DNA of 64,000 nucleotides from Nitrospirota bacterium. GTDB taxonomy: Bacteria > Nitrospirota > Thermodesulfovibrionia > Thermodesulfovibrionales > UBA6898. Positions 24,366 through 33,525 of this stretch are shown here, in pieces (the stretch's first letter is position 1; each line of letters opens with the position of its first letter). The stretch spans positions 62,001-126,000 of the forward strand of contig JAKAHR010000006.1 of NCBI GenBank assembly GCA_021825365.1. The letters are read 5' to 3'. The notes beneath the pieces are model-generated. The model was not told the origin of the DNA and searched no databases. It saw nothing but the letters and a program-made list of their open reading frames with translations. Made by a program: the position numbers and the translations under genes.

Positions 24366-24384
24366 TGTTCAAAAGCATTGAACA
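24366..24384. promoter_or_regulatory. Palindrome TGTTCA-N7-TGAACA
   Basis: A perfect 6-bp inverted repeat with a 7-nt centre lies between the Crp/Fnr-type gene and the repeat protein gene. It could be an operator for that regulator. The half sites resemble the 6883/6999 palindromes, but with a 7-nt rather than 5-nt spacer, so a shared binder is doubtful. Confidence 0.4.
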
Positions 24385-24439
24385 AATGTGAATGACAACA
24401 GGGGGGGCTTCAGATACGATGAAATCAGGAGGACGTGTA

Positions 24440-24481
24440 ATGAGTGTAATGAGAGATGAACCAGCCGAGGAAAGAAGGTGA
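24440..24481 (+). CDS. Possible 13-codon leader ORF
   Basis: An ATG preceded by AGGAGGA at optimal spacing opens a short ORF, MSVMRDEPAEERR, whose stop ends 5 nt before the next ATG. The ribosome site is stronger than that of the main gene, so it may couple or modulate its translation. It could also be chance. Confidence 0.35.
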   Translation: MSVMRDEPAEERR

Positions 24482-24486
24482 TTTCC

Positions 24487-24828
24487 ATGAAAGGAATCGA
24501 ACTGCTGTTTATCGGCATGATGGTGGTACTCGTCGCGGTAGCCGTACCGGCGGTGTCGCAGACGGCGTATGCTGCTGAAGGCTACGTTGATATCGAGCGG
24601 CTGCTTCCCGCTGACTCGGCGGAAGTAGAAACCGGGGCGGCCGAAATCCCGTGGATGCTGATGGAGCCGACAGAGTTCAGCCATGACACCGGAAGGATTG
24701 AGCGGCTGCTTCCCGCCGACTCACCGGAAGTAGAGACCGGGGCGGGCGAGGCGCCGTGGCTGTTGATGGAGCCGGTAGTATTCAGCCACGACACCGCACG
24801 GATTGAGCTGCTGCTCCCCTCTGACTAG
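24487..24828 (+). CDS. Secreted protein with 35-residue tandem repeats
   Basis: The 113-residue protein has a signal peptide (1 to about 29, ending AYAA). Two near-identical 35-residue repeats follow, of the form IERLLPADS-x-EVETGA-x-E-x-PW-x-LMEP-x-x-FSHDT-x-R. A third copy stops after IELLLPSD. At the DNA level the unit is 105 bp. The third copy ends because the codon after GAC is TAG where the other copies have TCG or TCA, and recognisable repeat DNA continues past the stop. Function unknown; the AAGAAGGTGA site supports the start at 24487. Confidence 0.6.
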   Translation: MKGIELLFIGMMVVLVAVAVPAVSQTAYAAEGYVDIERLLPADSAEVETGAAEIPWMLMEPTEFSHDTGRIERLLPADSPEVETGAGEAPWLLMEPVVFSHDTARIELLLPSD

Positions 24829-25426
24829 GCGGAATGACCCAGGGGATGCTGAAGTGCAGGGTGCTGCCACCAGGGAAGTCGAGGCAGGATGCGGGCCTCA
24901 TGTCTTCCTTCAGCGGCAGCACACTAATCAGGTTACTGGTTCGTCTCTCATTTTCTGATACGTTTCTTCACAATCTTTTTCCCCTCTTCGGGCCTTGATT
25001 TCCGCAGAGGCCCGGCAGGCAATCTCCAAGGGGGCCCTGGCCCCTGTCCCGATTATGACAGGCATTAGGATTTCGGTATCCTCCATGCGAAGGTGACGAT
25101 CCGGAAGGCTGCTTACGTATGCCCCATCCGGCTGTTTTACGGTTGTCGGTTCACGGCATTCGCCTGCTCAGACGCTGGAAAATCCCTCGTGACGGCTGCC
25201 TTAAGTATGTTATTATAAAGACAGTGGGTTTCGGATGGTGCGGAACAGCCGGAATATACGGGTAACATGATTCATCGACTTAAGCGTGCAGTGCGTTGTG
25301 CAGGGCAGAAGGTTGCATCCTGTCGAGGTTCCTCCCGATTAGGTAGAACGTTCCCCGTCTCTCCGTTCCCCTCCCGCAGTCACCGTCTCGCCGGGGCGGC
25401 AACAGCCCGGATGATGAGGTGATGCA
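24829..25426. other. 598-nt intergenic stretch
   Basis: Its first 30-40 nt look like decayed continuation of the 105-bp repeat. A minus-strand ORF of 52 codons (about 24932 to 25090) has no ribosome site and is not called. The end holds the GAGGTGA ribosome site of the next gene. No RNA gene was recognised. Confidence 0.4.
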
Positions 25427-26314
25427 TTGAGGAGAATCCTGCTGGGCCTGGTAATCCTTGCGACCGTTCCGATGTCAGCCTTTGGCATGCAGACGGAGGA
25501 CATCATGGTCCGCGTTGAGGGCAAGGGCTTGTTCGGCCGCACGACTTACCGCCTCGCCACCTACATCCATAAACCGGATGATTTCGATTCGTCAAAGAGG
25601 TACCCGGTGGTGATCATCAGCCACGGGACCGCTGTTGATGCCTATACCAGGGCCCATGCCCGGTTCGACTATGCCGATGCCAGCGGGTATTTTCTTGAAA
25701 AGGGGTTTATCGTTGTCGTCCCCATGAGAAGGGGCTATGCCGGCTCGGACGGGGCCTCCATCGCCGATCATATCGGCTCCTGCAGTAACCCGGACTATTC
25801 CTCATCCGCCCGGGAGGCTTCCCGGGACATAGCAGCGGTCATCGGGCATGTCAAAGGACTTCCCTTTGTCGACGGCCGAAACATCCTCCTGGTGGGCATC
25901 TCTTCAGGGGGCTTTGCGTCCCTCGCAGCGGCGAGCCTCAACATAGACGGTGTGATCGGGGCGATCAGTTTCGCCGGGGGGCAGGGGGGATTGAGCAGGA
26001 CTGAATATCCCGGGCATGCCTGCAATGAGCAGAGCCTTATAGAAGTCATGGGCAGCTTTGGACAGGCAAGGGTCCCCACTCTCTGGATCTATTCTTCGGA
26101 TGACACTTTTTTCAGACCGCAGCTGGCGCAGGCGATGTTTGCGGAGTTCCTGCGAAACGGGGGGACCGGCAGGCTCGTCATAACCCCTCCCTTTGGTCAC
26201 GCGCTGCTCAGCCGGGTGGAGGGCATCAACATCTGGATCCCCTACGGCGATGAGTTTCTTCGGGAACTGAGGGTCCGGAATGGCGTGAAAATGGCCCAGG
26301 GCAGGCTGGACTGA
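25427..26314 (+). CDS. Secreted alpha/beta hydrolase (dienelactone hydrolase-like)
   Basis: The 295-residue protein has a signal peptide (residues 1-20) and an alpha/beta-hydrolase fold: the oxyanion strand VVIISHGT, the nucleophile elbow GISSGGF (Ser near 162), Asp in YSSDDTFF and His in PFGHALL. It is probably a periplasmic esterase or peptidase-like hydrolase; the substrate is not predictable. The start is TTG at 25427, 5 nt after GAGGTGA, in frame with the signal sequence. Confidence 0.8.
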   Translation: MRRILLGLVILATVPMSAFGMQTEDIMVRVEGKGLFGRTTYRLATYIHKPDDFDSSKRYPVVIISHGTAVDAYTRAHARFDYADASGYFLEKGFIVVVPMRRGYAGSDGASIADHIGSCSNPDYSSSAREASRDIAAVIGHVKGLPFVDGRNILLVGISSGGFASLAAASLNIDGVIGAISFAGGQGGLSRTEYPGHACNEQSLIEVMGSFGQARVPTLWIYSSDDTFFRPQLAQAMFAEFLRNGGTGRLVITPPFGHALLSRVEGINIWIPYGDEFLRELRVRNGVKMAQGRLD

Positions 26315-26460
26315 CCTTCACAGAGCCCCGGGCGCTGGCTCTGAAAATCGTCGCATACTGACCAGCAGCTTTCCTGGCGAGAAGTCTCTCGGCCTCCTCT
26401 GCTGCCATGATTAGAGCGGCCTTGTGGAAATCAACGGCCAAAAGCTATACAATGGTACCC

Positions 26461-27030
26461 ATGGAAAGAAGGGTCCTCTATTTCGAAAAGACGGGCAAGG
26501 AGAACACGGCCGCCTGCCTGGAGGTAGTCAAAGAAGCGGTTGCCGAAGCCGGATACAGGCATGTTGTCATCGCCTCAACATCCGGAGAGACGGGCCTGCT
26601 CTTTTCTGAAGGCCTCAAGGGCCGGGGGGCGAACGTTGTGGTGGTCACCCATTCCTCGGGATTCAAAGAGCAGAACACCCTCGAGCTGTCGCCGGATATG
26701 AAAAAGGAGATCGAACGGAAGGGCGCCCGCGTGTATACGGGCACCATACTGACGCATTCGATCGAGACCGCCTTTGCAGCAAAGTTCAACGGACTCTACC
26801 CGACGCAAATTGTCGCCCTGGCATTGAGGAGATTCGGCGAAGGCGCAAAGGTCTGCTGCGAGATCGTGATGATGGCGGCTGACGCGGGCCTCATACCGGA
26901 GGGCGAGGAGGTGCTTGCGGTGGGGGGCACTGCCCGGGGTGCGGATTGCGTCGCGGTTATCAGGTCTGCAGCCTCCAAGAGGTTCCTCGACCTGAAGGTC
27001 CTCGAGATACTGGCAAAGCCGAGGGTATAG
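26461..27030 (+). CDS. Pyruvate-kinase C-terminal (PK_C) domain-like protein
   Basis: The 189-residue stand-alone protein resembles the alpha/beta C-terminal domain of pyruvate kinase: a KTGKENTAACLEVVKEA helix, VVIASTSGETGLLFSE, VVVVTHSSGF and a final GGTARGADCVAVIR. Such stand-alone domains are known in bacteria and archaea but have no proven role; the catalytic barrel is missing. The ATG at 26461 has no Shine-Dalgarno, but TTGTGG and TATACA (18-nt spacer) end 9 nt before it, so the mRNA may be leaderless. Confidence 0.72.
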   Translation: MERRVLYFEKTGKENTAACLEVVKEAVAEAGYRHVVIASTSGETGLLFSEGLKGRGANVVVVTHSSGFKEQNTLELSPDMKKEIERKGARVYTGTILTHSIETAFAAKFNGLYPTQIVALALRRFGEGAKVCCEIVMMAADAGLIPEGEEVLAVGGTARGADCVAVIRSAASKRFLDLKVLEILAKPRV

Positions 27031-27051
27031 TCTGCGGGGCCGGCCCGCCGG

Positions 27052-27435
27052 TCAGAAGTCGAACTGCATGGAGACAGAGACCTTCTTCTCCCCCCTGTCT
27101 ACGGAAATGAGTATCCTGTTGTTGACCACGTTGGCGACAACCGCGCCTATCAGGGCGCCGGCTATGTTTGCAGCCATGTCACCTCCGCTGAAGTGGTTGT
27201 CTGTCCTGCCGCTGTCGATGATTTCCTTTGCAAGGCCCGGAAGACTCCCGATGATCGTGCCATAGACGATCCTCTCTGCAGTTCCCATCTGCGTCTTGTG
27301 GTGCAGGACGCTCTCGCCTGCAGCCCCGAAGACGGCGGACAGCCCGAAGTGCAGGGCCTTATCGGTTTCCGCCAGGGAGTTCGCCGGCAGTATCAGCATG
27401 AAGGCGAAGACAAGGAACAGTGCGCTGTATTTCAT
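27052..27435 (-). CDS. YfiM/DUF2279-like periplasmic or membrane protein
   Basis: The 127-residue protein has a signal peptide (about 1-22, ending SLA) and then the YfiM-like pattern DKALHFGLSAVFGAAGE, with a glycine-rich hydrophobic segment, KEIIDSGR and HFSGGDMAANIAGALIGA. It is probably anchored in an envelope membrane. An alternative ATG 12 nt upstream (27447) sits closer to GGAAAGGGG, so the exact start is uncertain. Function unknown. Confidence 0.7.
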   Translation of the reverse strand: MKYSALFLVFAFMLILPANSLAETDKALHFGLSAVFGAAGESVLHHKTQMGTAERIVYGTIIGSLPGLAKEIIDSGRTDNHFSGGDMAANIAGALIGAVVANVVNNRILISVDRGEKKVSVSMQFDF

Positions 27436-27615
27436 ATCAGGAGTCATCCCCTTTCCGGAGAACAGTGTTTTGGCCGACCAGCATCCCTCCACCTGTCCCA
27501 AGCGTACCAGAGCTTCCCCCTGCCGTCAACAAACAACAAAATGAGTGTGATATACTGCCCCTACCTATGGCAGACCGAGACGCGCACAATCCCCGCAGGA
27601 GGACGATCTCTTCCC

Positions 27616-28740
27616 ATGACCAGCCGGCCGCTCAGGGATAAGATCATCCGGCTGATAAGGGAGTCCGGCCCGATCACCTTCGAGCGTTTCATGGAGATGA
27701 GCCTCTATGATCCTGATTTCGGCTATTACACCTCCGGGACGCTCCCTGTCGGCAGGGAGGGAGATTTCTACACCAGCCCTCATCTTCATCCGGTATTCGG
27801 AAGGCTGATCGGCAGGCAGATCGAGGAGATGTGGGAGCAGATGGGAAGGCCGGCTGATTTCAGTATCATCGAGATGGGCGCGGGCAGGGGATATCTCGCC
27901 TTCGATATGCTGGGCTACCTGAAGGGATCTGACATCTACGATGCCGTCACCTACCGGATTGTGGAACTCAACCCCACGGTGCAGGAACAGCAGGAGGGCA
28001 TCCTCGCTGAATTCGGCGATAAGATTGCGTGGGCACGCTCCCTGTCCGCGATACGGGAGATGACGGGATGCCTCGTATCAAACGAACTTCTCGACGCCTT
28101 TCCCGTGCATCTGGTCGTGATGGAGGACACCCTGAAGGAGATATACGTCACGAGTGACGGTGAGTCACTGCGTGAGGAGACAGGACCCTTAAGTACCGGG
28201 GCGCTGACCGAATATTTCAGGGAGCTCAGGGTCGCGTTCCCCTCGGGATACAGGACCGAGGCGAACCTCAGGATCAGGAGATGGCTTGCAGAGGCGGCCG
28301 CCTCGCTCAGGGAAGGTTTTATCCTTACCGTCGACTACGGATATACGGCGCGGGAATATTTCAGCGAAGATCACGACAGGGGGACCCTCCTGTGCTACCA
28401 CCGCCACCAGCTGACGGAAGATCCTCTGCAGCATGTCGGAGAGCAGGACATTACGGCACACGTGAACTTTTCCGCTGTGAAGAAGTGGGGTGAGGAAGCG
28501 GGTCTGAAGGCGATCGGTTACACCGGGCAGGGGGCATTTCTCATGTCAGCCGGTATCGACGAGGAGATCCGGAGTCTGGCCGCCACATCAGGAGACTATC
28601 TATTCGAGGTTGCGAAGATAAAGGGGCTTATCCTGCCCCAGGGCATGGGCGAGTCTCATATGGTGATGATCCAGTATAAAGGAGAAGGCGTACCTTCCCT
28701 GCGGGGCTTCAGCATGCGTAACCGGCTGCGGTACCTGTGA
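27616..28740 (+). CDS. MidA-like SAM-dependent methyltransferase (PF02636 type)
   Basis: The 374-residue protein has the features of the MidA/NDUFAF7 family: GPITFERFMEMSLYDPDFGYY near the start, EGDFYTSPHLHPVFG, the SAM-binding glycine loop IIEMGAGRGYLAFD, SNELLDAFPVH and LTVDYGYTAREY. NDUFAF7 methylates an arginine in respiratory complex I, but bacterial targets vary. An AGGAGG site lies 13 nt before the ATG, longer than ideal. A much longer open frame upstream overlaps the YfiM-like gene antisense and is rejected. Confidence 0.85.
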   Translation: MTSRPLRDKIIRLIRESGPITFERFMEMSLYDPDFGYYTSGTLPVGREGDFYTSPHLHPVFGRLIGRQIEEMWEQMGRPADFSIIEMGAGRGYLAFDMLGYLKGSDIYDAVTYRIVELNPTVQEQQEGILAEFGDKIAWARSLSAIREMTGCLVSNELLDAFPVHLVVMEDTLKEIYVTSDGESLREETGPLSTGALTEYFRELRVAFPSGYRTEANLRIRRWLAEAAASLREGFILTVDYGYTAREYFSEDHDRGTLLCYHRHQLTEDPLQHVGEQDITAHVNFSAVKKWGEEAGLKAIGYTGQGAFLMSAGIDEEIRSLAATSGDYLFEVAKIKGLILPQGMGESHMVMIQYKGEGVPSLRGFSMRNRLRYL

Positions 28741-28768
28741 GGCGGGTCCAGGGTCCGGACTGTTTCGC

Positions 28769-29548
28769 TCAGGTCTGTTTCGTATTCCGGTTGTTTCCCA
28801 TCGCCTGAAGGTACGCGAGGCTTCTGGCCGCATGCTCCGGCGTGTGCGCCTCGATGGTATAGACGCAATCCCGGCCCCCGAGCAGTTCGAAGAACCGCGG
28901 GAAATCAAAGGTTCCGTCACCGATAGGCAGGTGCTGGTCTGCAGTCCTGTCGTTGTCGTGCAGATGCAGTTCGAGAATGTGGTGGCCGAGGGCCTTCATC
29001 CACTCCTCCAGGGGGAGACGCGAAAAGAGGTTGCAGTGTCCGGTATCGAAGCATACCCCGAAGTTCTCGGAGTCGATGCGCTTCATGAGGAGCGCCAGGC
29101 TGGAGGGTTCGTCCTCGAAGATATTTTCTATCGCTATCCTGACCCCCAGGGACTCGGCCCTTCTGAGGATCGGCTCCCAGGTGAGGAGGCTCTTTTCGAG
29201 CCAGATATCCGTATTCAGGGCGTACTTCCACTTCTCATAGCCGGAATGAAAGACGATTGTCCGGGGACCCAGGATGCCGGCGATGTCCAGGACCTGGTGA
29301 AAGCGGTCGAGGGTCGCCTCTCTCACCCGTGAGTCGACGGCACCGGGCGAAAGGTCCATAAAGGGGGCGTGGAACGAAAGGGAGGGATCATAGTCGAGAG
29401 CCTCCTTTAGGAGTCTGATCTCTTCCCTCGTCAGGAGATCGAGAGATGCCCCGTCGAAATAGATCTCCAGGTCAAGCCTCTTCGACTGTATGATATCAAG
29501 GAACCGCGGGACCTTTGTGAAGGGAACGTGGATATGTACCGGGGGCAC
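28769..29548 (-). CDS. Sugar phosphate isomerase/epimerase-like TIM barrel
   Basis: The 259-residue protein matches AP-endonuclease-2/xylose-isomerase-like barrels. Metal-ligand positions are visible: Glu in IAIENIFE, Asp and His in GVCFDTGHCN, His in ELHLHDND and Glu in YTIEAHT. These enzymes isomerise sugars or act on DNA; the substrate is unknown. The start is GTG, whose G is the last base of the upstream zinc-ribbon gene stop codon, so the two genes are coupled. Confidence 0.8.
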   Translation of the reverse strand: MPPVHIHVPFTKVPRFLDIIQSKRLDLEIYFDGASLDLLTREEIRLLKEALDYDPSLSFHAPFMDLSPGAVDSRVREATLDRFHQVLDIAGILGPRTIVFHSGYEKWKYALNTDIWLEKSLLTWEPILRRAESLGVRIAIENIFEDEPSSLALLMKRIDSENFGVCFDTGHCNLFSRLPLEEWMKALGHHILELHLHDNDRTADQHLPIGDGTFDFPRFFELLGGRDCVYTIEAHTPEHAARSLAYLQAMGNNRNTKQT

Positions 29549-29838
29549 TATATCTTGGCAGCGGCCTTTTCGGGGGCAGCAGGGGTCTCGGCCTTCTTCT
29601 CTGCAGCAGGGCTCTCTTTTACCGTCCCTGCCTTGTCCTTCTTCTCCGTCTGTCTGCTGCCGGATGCGTAGTCAGTTACATACCAGCCGGTGCCTTTAAG
29701 GACAAACGACGTATTGGATATGATCTTTTTCAGTTCCCCGCCGCAGTCCGGGCAGACGGCAAGGGGCTGATCGGTGATCTTCTGCATAACCTCGTGGTGC
29801 CTGCCGCACTTCGAGCAATTGTATTCATAGATCGGCAT
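29548..29838 (-). CDS. FmdB-family zinc ribbon protein
   Basis: The 96-residue protein opens with [17 protein letters not shown] and has a second pair CPDCGG, giving the CxxC...CxxC zinc ribbon of the FmdB/putative regulatory family. The C-terminal third is low-complexity Ala/Glu/Lys/Pro. These proteins are common next to unrelated genes and their role is unproven. It overlaps the epimerase-like gene by one base. Confidence 0.85.
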   Translation of the reverse strand: MPIYEYNCSKCGRHHEVMQKITDQPLAVCPDCGGELKKIISNTSFVLKGTGWYVTDYASGSRQTEKKDKAGTVKESPAAEKKAETPAAPEKAAAKI

Positions 29839-29946
29839 ACGTCACACCTCCTGTAAGACCTAACCCCTTATGATAACCCAGACACAGAAGCCGCGTCAAT
29901 TAAGGCTAAAACAGCCCTTTCCACGCCGAATAGACTATAATAATCG

Positions 29947-30570
29947 ATGCTTGTGGCTGGACTGACCGGCAATTACGGCATGGGAAAGAGCTCGGTCCTG
30001 GCGGCCTTCGGCGGACTCGGCGCCGCCACCCTGGACAGCGACAGGGTCGTTGAGGCGCTTCTTAAAGAGCCTGCGGTAGTCAGGAAGATCAGCCGCCTGC
30101 TGGGTCCCGGTGTCCTGCATCCCTCCGGCAAGATCAATAAGAGGGAGGTGGCCCGCAGGGTCTTCGGGGAACCCTCTTTGCGGATCAGCCTTGAGAGGAT
30201 ACTCCATCCCCTCGTCTTCCGGCGGGTACAATCCTTCCTCAGGACAGTGAAAGGCCGCAGTCGCGTTGCCGTGGTTGAGGTGCCGCTGCTCTTTGAGGGA
30301 GGCTATACAGACAGGTTCCAGCGGATCATAACGGTCTATACGATCCGTACCGTGGCTCTCGAACGCCTGCGGACATCAGGGGTGACGGGACAGGAAGCGC
30401 TGGCGAGAATGAAGGCCCAGTTGCCGATCAGCGTGAAGAAGAGACGGTCTGATTATCTCATCAACAACAGCGGCGCCATGAAGGATACCCTCAGACAGGT
30501 GGAAAAGGTCTATGATCTGCTCGTGGCCGAGGCTCAGGACGGAAAGACGTCAAGGACAAATAAGGCTTGA
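29947..30570 (+). CDS. coaE: Dephospho-CoA kinase
   Basis: The 207-residue protein is a P-loop kinase of the CoaE family, which adds the 3'-phosphate in the last step of coenzyme A synthesis. It has Walker A GNYGMGKSS (GGIGSGKST is usual), the DSDRVV motif, LEILHPLV-type LERILHPLVF and VVEVPLLFEGGY. The length is normal. There is no ribosome site; TATAAT at 29936-29941 lies only 5 nt before the ATG, so the mRNA is probably leaderless. Confidence 0.9.
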   Translation: MLVAGLTGNYGMGKSSVLAAFGGLGAATLDSDRVVEALLKEPAVVRKISRLLGPGVLHPSGKINKREVARRVFGEPSLRISLERILHPLVFRRVQSFLRTVKGRSRVAVVEVPLLFEGGYTDRFQRIITVYTIRTVALERLRTSGVTGQEALARMKAQLPISVKKRRSDYLINNSGAMKDTLRQVEKVYDLLVAEAQDGKTSRTNKA

Positions 30571-30655
30571 GGTAACGGCAATGAATACCTATAATAAAAA
30601 GATAAAAAAGTATATTTAGCATGAGTACTGTTTTATTAACGAGGCGATGTAGCAG

Positions 30656-33508
30656 GTGAAGCGGAAGATCATCATATTCCTGTTGTCCGTCTGCATTCTC
30701 TTTGCATGCGGGTCGATAGCCGCCATTCTCCTCATCACCGAAACGACGAATGAGCTGGGCCAGCTCGTCCAGCTGCATCAGATCAAGGGGTTTCGTCAGA
30801 ATCTCATTATCGGGCTGCAATCCGCACAGGCTGACCTCTATACAGTCAACACGCCTTTATCTCCTGAACTGGACCATATCGTCCAGAATATCCAGGGGGT
30901 CGAGGAGGCATCGCAGCGTTGTTTCTCCTGCCACCATACCCCTGAGGTGCAAAAGAGCATAGAAAGAATCCAGGCCCTCATATCGGATTATGAGAACGGC
31001 CTCAGCGCCTACATAACGACAACAGCAGGCAGGGACAGGCTTGAGCAGTTCAAGGTGGATGCAGCGGCCAGGGGCAACCGGCTCCTGGGCTTCGTCGAGG
31101 AGATGTCCTACAACGCCTCGAAGAGGCTCGAGGCGAAGACAGCCTCATCCCTTGTCATGATCACCAATGCGAAGATGATCCTCTACGTCACCATCGGCCT
31201 GACATTTCTGATCGGCCTCTTCATGGCTATGCGGCTGACGAAATCCATTACCGGCCCCATGGACAAGCTGGTCACCGCAACCCGGAACATCGCCGACGGG
31301 GAACTCGGCTACAAGATATCGCATGAGGGAAGGGATGAGTTCGGCGAGCTGGCGGTGCATTTCAATTCCATGAGTTCCGCCCTCCAGGAAGGATATGACA
31401 ATCTCCGGAACGAGGTGGCTGCGCACCGTGCGGCGGAGGACGCCCTCTTGCGTTCTGAAAGGTTCCTCACGACGATCTTCGACAGCATCCGCGATCCCTT
31501 CTGCATCATAGACAGGGACTTCACGATCGTCAAGTGCAACCAATCCTATGCCGATATGAAGGGCAAGACCATCGGGTCCCTGCAAAACGGGACCTGTTTT
31601 ACCCTGCTCGGCAACGGCGAGGCGGTCTGCGCCGGCTGCATCGTCTCAAAGACCTTCTCTTCCGGCAATCCCAGCGCCAAGGAAAAATCCTTCTTCAGTT
31701 CGGAAGGCTCGCTTTTGTGGGCGGAGATATATACCTATCCCATCTTCGATGCCGACGGCAGGGTTTCTCATGTTGTGGAGTACACCCGCGACATCACCGA
31801 GCGGAAGAAGACGGAGCACGCCTTGCGGGAGAGCAAGGAGCGGTACGAACTGGCTGCGCGGGGCGCCAACGATGGGCTTTGGGACTGGGACCTGAAGACC
31901 GATCGTGTCTATTACTCCCCCCGCTGGAAGGCGATGCTCGGCTGGCTGGATGTGGATATCGGCGACGCGCCCCAGGCATGGCTCGATCGTGTGCATCCCG
32001 ATGACCGCGAGCAGGTCCAGGCGCAGATCACCGCGCATATCAACGGTTATACCTCGCACCTCGAGATAGAACACCGCATGCAGCACAAGGACATGACCTA
32101 CCGCTGGATGCTCAGCAGGGGTCTTGTGGTGAGGGACGATTCGGGATCTGCGTACCGGTTCGCCGGCTCCCAGACCGACATCACCATACGGAAGCAGGCA
32201 GAGGCACAGCTGCAGTACGACGCCTTCCATGATGCACTCACCGGCCTGCCGAACCGGGCCCTTTTCATGGACCGTCTCCACCAGGAGATAAAGTCATCGC
32301 AGCGCCACAAGGACGGCAAGTACGCGGTCCTGTTCATCGATCTCGACCGCTTCAAGGTGATCAACGACAGCCTCGGCCATGTCGTCGGCGACAAGCTCCT
32401 CATCGAGGTGGCGCACCGCATATCGAAGTGCATCAGACCGGATGACACGGTCGCAAGACTCGGGGGCGACGAGTTTGCGATACTGCTGAAAGACCTCGTC
32501 GATTCGTCCCAGGCGGGCCAGATAGCCGAACGGGTCCTTCGGGAGCTGGATGCCTCGTTCCTGGTCAAGGGGCACGAGATATACACCTCTGCGAGCATCG
32601 GCATTGCGATCAAGGACGAGGGCCACCTGAAGCCCGAACACATGATACGGGACGCCGACATCGCCATGTATCACGCCAAGGCCCGGGGCAAGGCCTGCTT
32701 CGTAGAGTTTGACGCAAGCATGCATGAAAAGACAGTCGAACGGCTCAGGCTCGAAACAGACCTCAGGCTGGCGCTGGAACAGAGGCAGTTCCTCATGCAC
32801 TACCAGCCGATCGTAAACCTGGAGGACAGCCGGATCATCGGATTTGAGGCGCTCATACGCTGGAACCACCCGGAGAGGGGCATGATCTATCCCCTGGAGT
32901 TCATCCCCATGGCCGAGGAGACCGGACTCATCTACCCTATCGGCGAATGGCTGCTCAGGGAGTCCTGCCGGCAGATGAGGGAATGGCACGGCCGTTTCCC
33001 CGCGGAGCCGGCCCTGAAGCTGAGCGTTAACGTCTCGGGCAGACAGCTCTCGCATCCCCATTTTGTCGAGACCGTGACTGCCATCTTAAAGGAGACAGGC
33101 TTTGACCCGAGATCTCTTGCCCTCGAGATCACGGAAGGCATGGTGATCGAGAACGTGGAAGGAGCGATCTCCTTCATGAAACAGCTCCAGGACGCCGGCG
33201 TTGAATTTCATATCGACGACTTCGGCACCGGGTATTCCTCCCTGAGCTACCTGCATTACTTCCCGGTCAATGCACTGAAGATCGACCGTTCCTTTGTTTC
33301 CCGCATAGCCGCGGCGGACGACAACCTCCAGATCATCAAGACGATCCTCTCCCTCGCCCAGAGCCTCAATCTCGATGTGATCGCAGAGGGACTTGAGCTG
33401 ATCGAGCAGCTGGCGCACTTCAAGGACCTCAACTGCAAGTACGGACAGGGGTTTCTTTTCTCCCGGCCGATGCCTGCCGGTTCTGTTGACAAGCTGTTTA
33501 TGGGCTGA
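30656..33508 (+). CDS. Membrane GGDEF/EAL protein with periplasmic CxxCH motif
   Basis: The 950-residue protein has a membrane helix (6-26), a periplasmic domain of about 150 residues with CFSCHH near residue 90 (CxxCH, a covalent heme c site), a second helix (about 175-195), HAMP, and two PAS domains. The first PAS has CxxC (VCAGC); the second has RYELAARGANDGLWDWD. Diguanylate cyclase (RLGGDEF) and phosphodiesterase (FEALIRW, with EITEG and DDFGTGYSS) domains follow. It should make and/or break cyclic-di-GMP in response to a redox or gas signal. The start is GTG at 30656. Both catalytic signatures look intact. Confidence 0.92.
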   Translation: MKRKIIIFLLSVCILFACGSIAAILLITETTNELGQLVQLHQIKGFRQNLIIGLQSAQADLYTVNTPLSPELDHIVQNIQGVEEASQRCFSCHHTPEVQKSIERIQALISDYENGLSAYITTTAGRDRLEQFKVDAAARGNRLLGFVEEMSYNASKRLEAKTASSLVMITNAKMILYVTIGLTFLIGLFMAMRLTKSITGPMDKLVTATRNIADGELGYKISHEGRDEFGELAVHFNSMSSALQEGYDNLRNEVAAHRAAEDALLRSERFLTTIFDSIRDPFCIIDRDFTIVKCNQSYADMKGKTIGSLQNGTCFTLLGNGEAVCAGCIVSKTFSSGNPSAKEKSFFSSEGSLLWAEIYTYPIFDADGRVSHVVEYTRDITERKKTEHALRESKERYELAARGANDGLWDWDLKTDRVYYSPRWKAMLGWLDVDIGDAPQAWLDRVHPDDREQVQAQITAHINGYTSHLEIEHRMQHKDMTYRWMLSRGLVVRDDSGSAYRFAGSQTDITIRKQAEAQLQYDAFHDALTGLPNRALFMDRLHQEIKSSQRHKDGKYAVLFIDLDRFKVINDSLGHVVGDKLLIEVAHRISKCIRPDDTVARLGGDEFAILLKDLVDSSQAGQIAERVLRELDASFLVKGHEIYTSASIGIAIKDEGHLKPEHMIRDADIAMYHAKARGKACFVEFDASMHEKTVERLRLETDLRLALEQRQFLMHYQPIVNLEDSRIIGFEALIRWNHPERGMIYPLEFIPMAEETGLIYPIGEWLLRESCRQMREWHGRFPAEPALKLSVNVSGRQLSHPHFVETVTAILKETGFDPRSLALEITEGMVIENVEGAISFMKQLQDAGVEFHIDDFGTGYSSLSYLHYFPVNALKIDRSFVSRIAAADDNLQIIKTILSLAQSLNLDVIAEGLELIEQLAHFKDLNCKYGQGFLFSRPMPAGSVDKLFMG

Positions 33509-33525
33509 CCGTCCGGAGGGCTGCG

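Noticed and set aside
24932-25090. Minus-strand 52-codon ORF in the 598-nt gap
   Set aside because: No ribosome site, no recognisable motif and no supporting neighbour, so it was not called.
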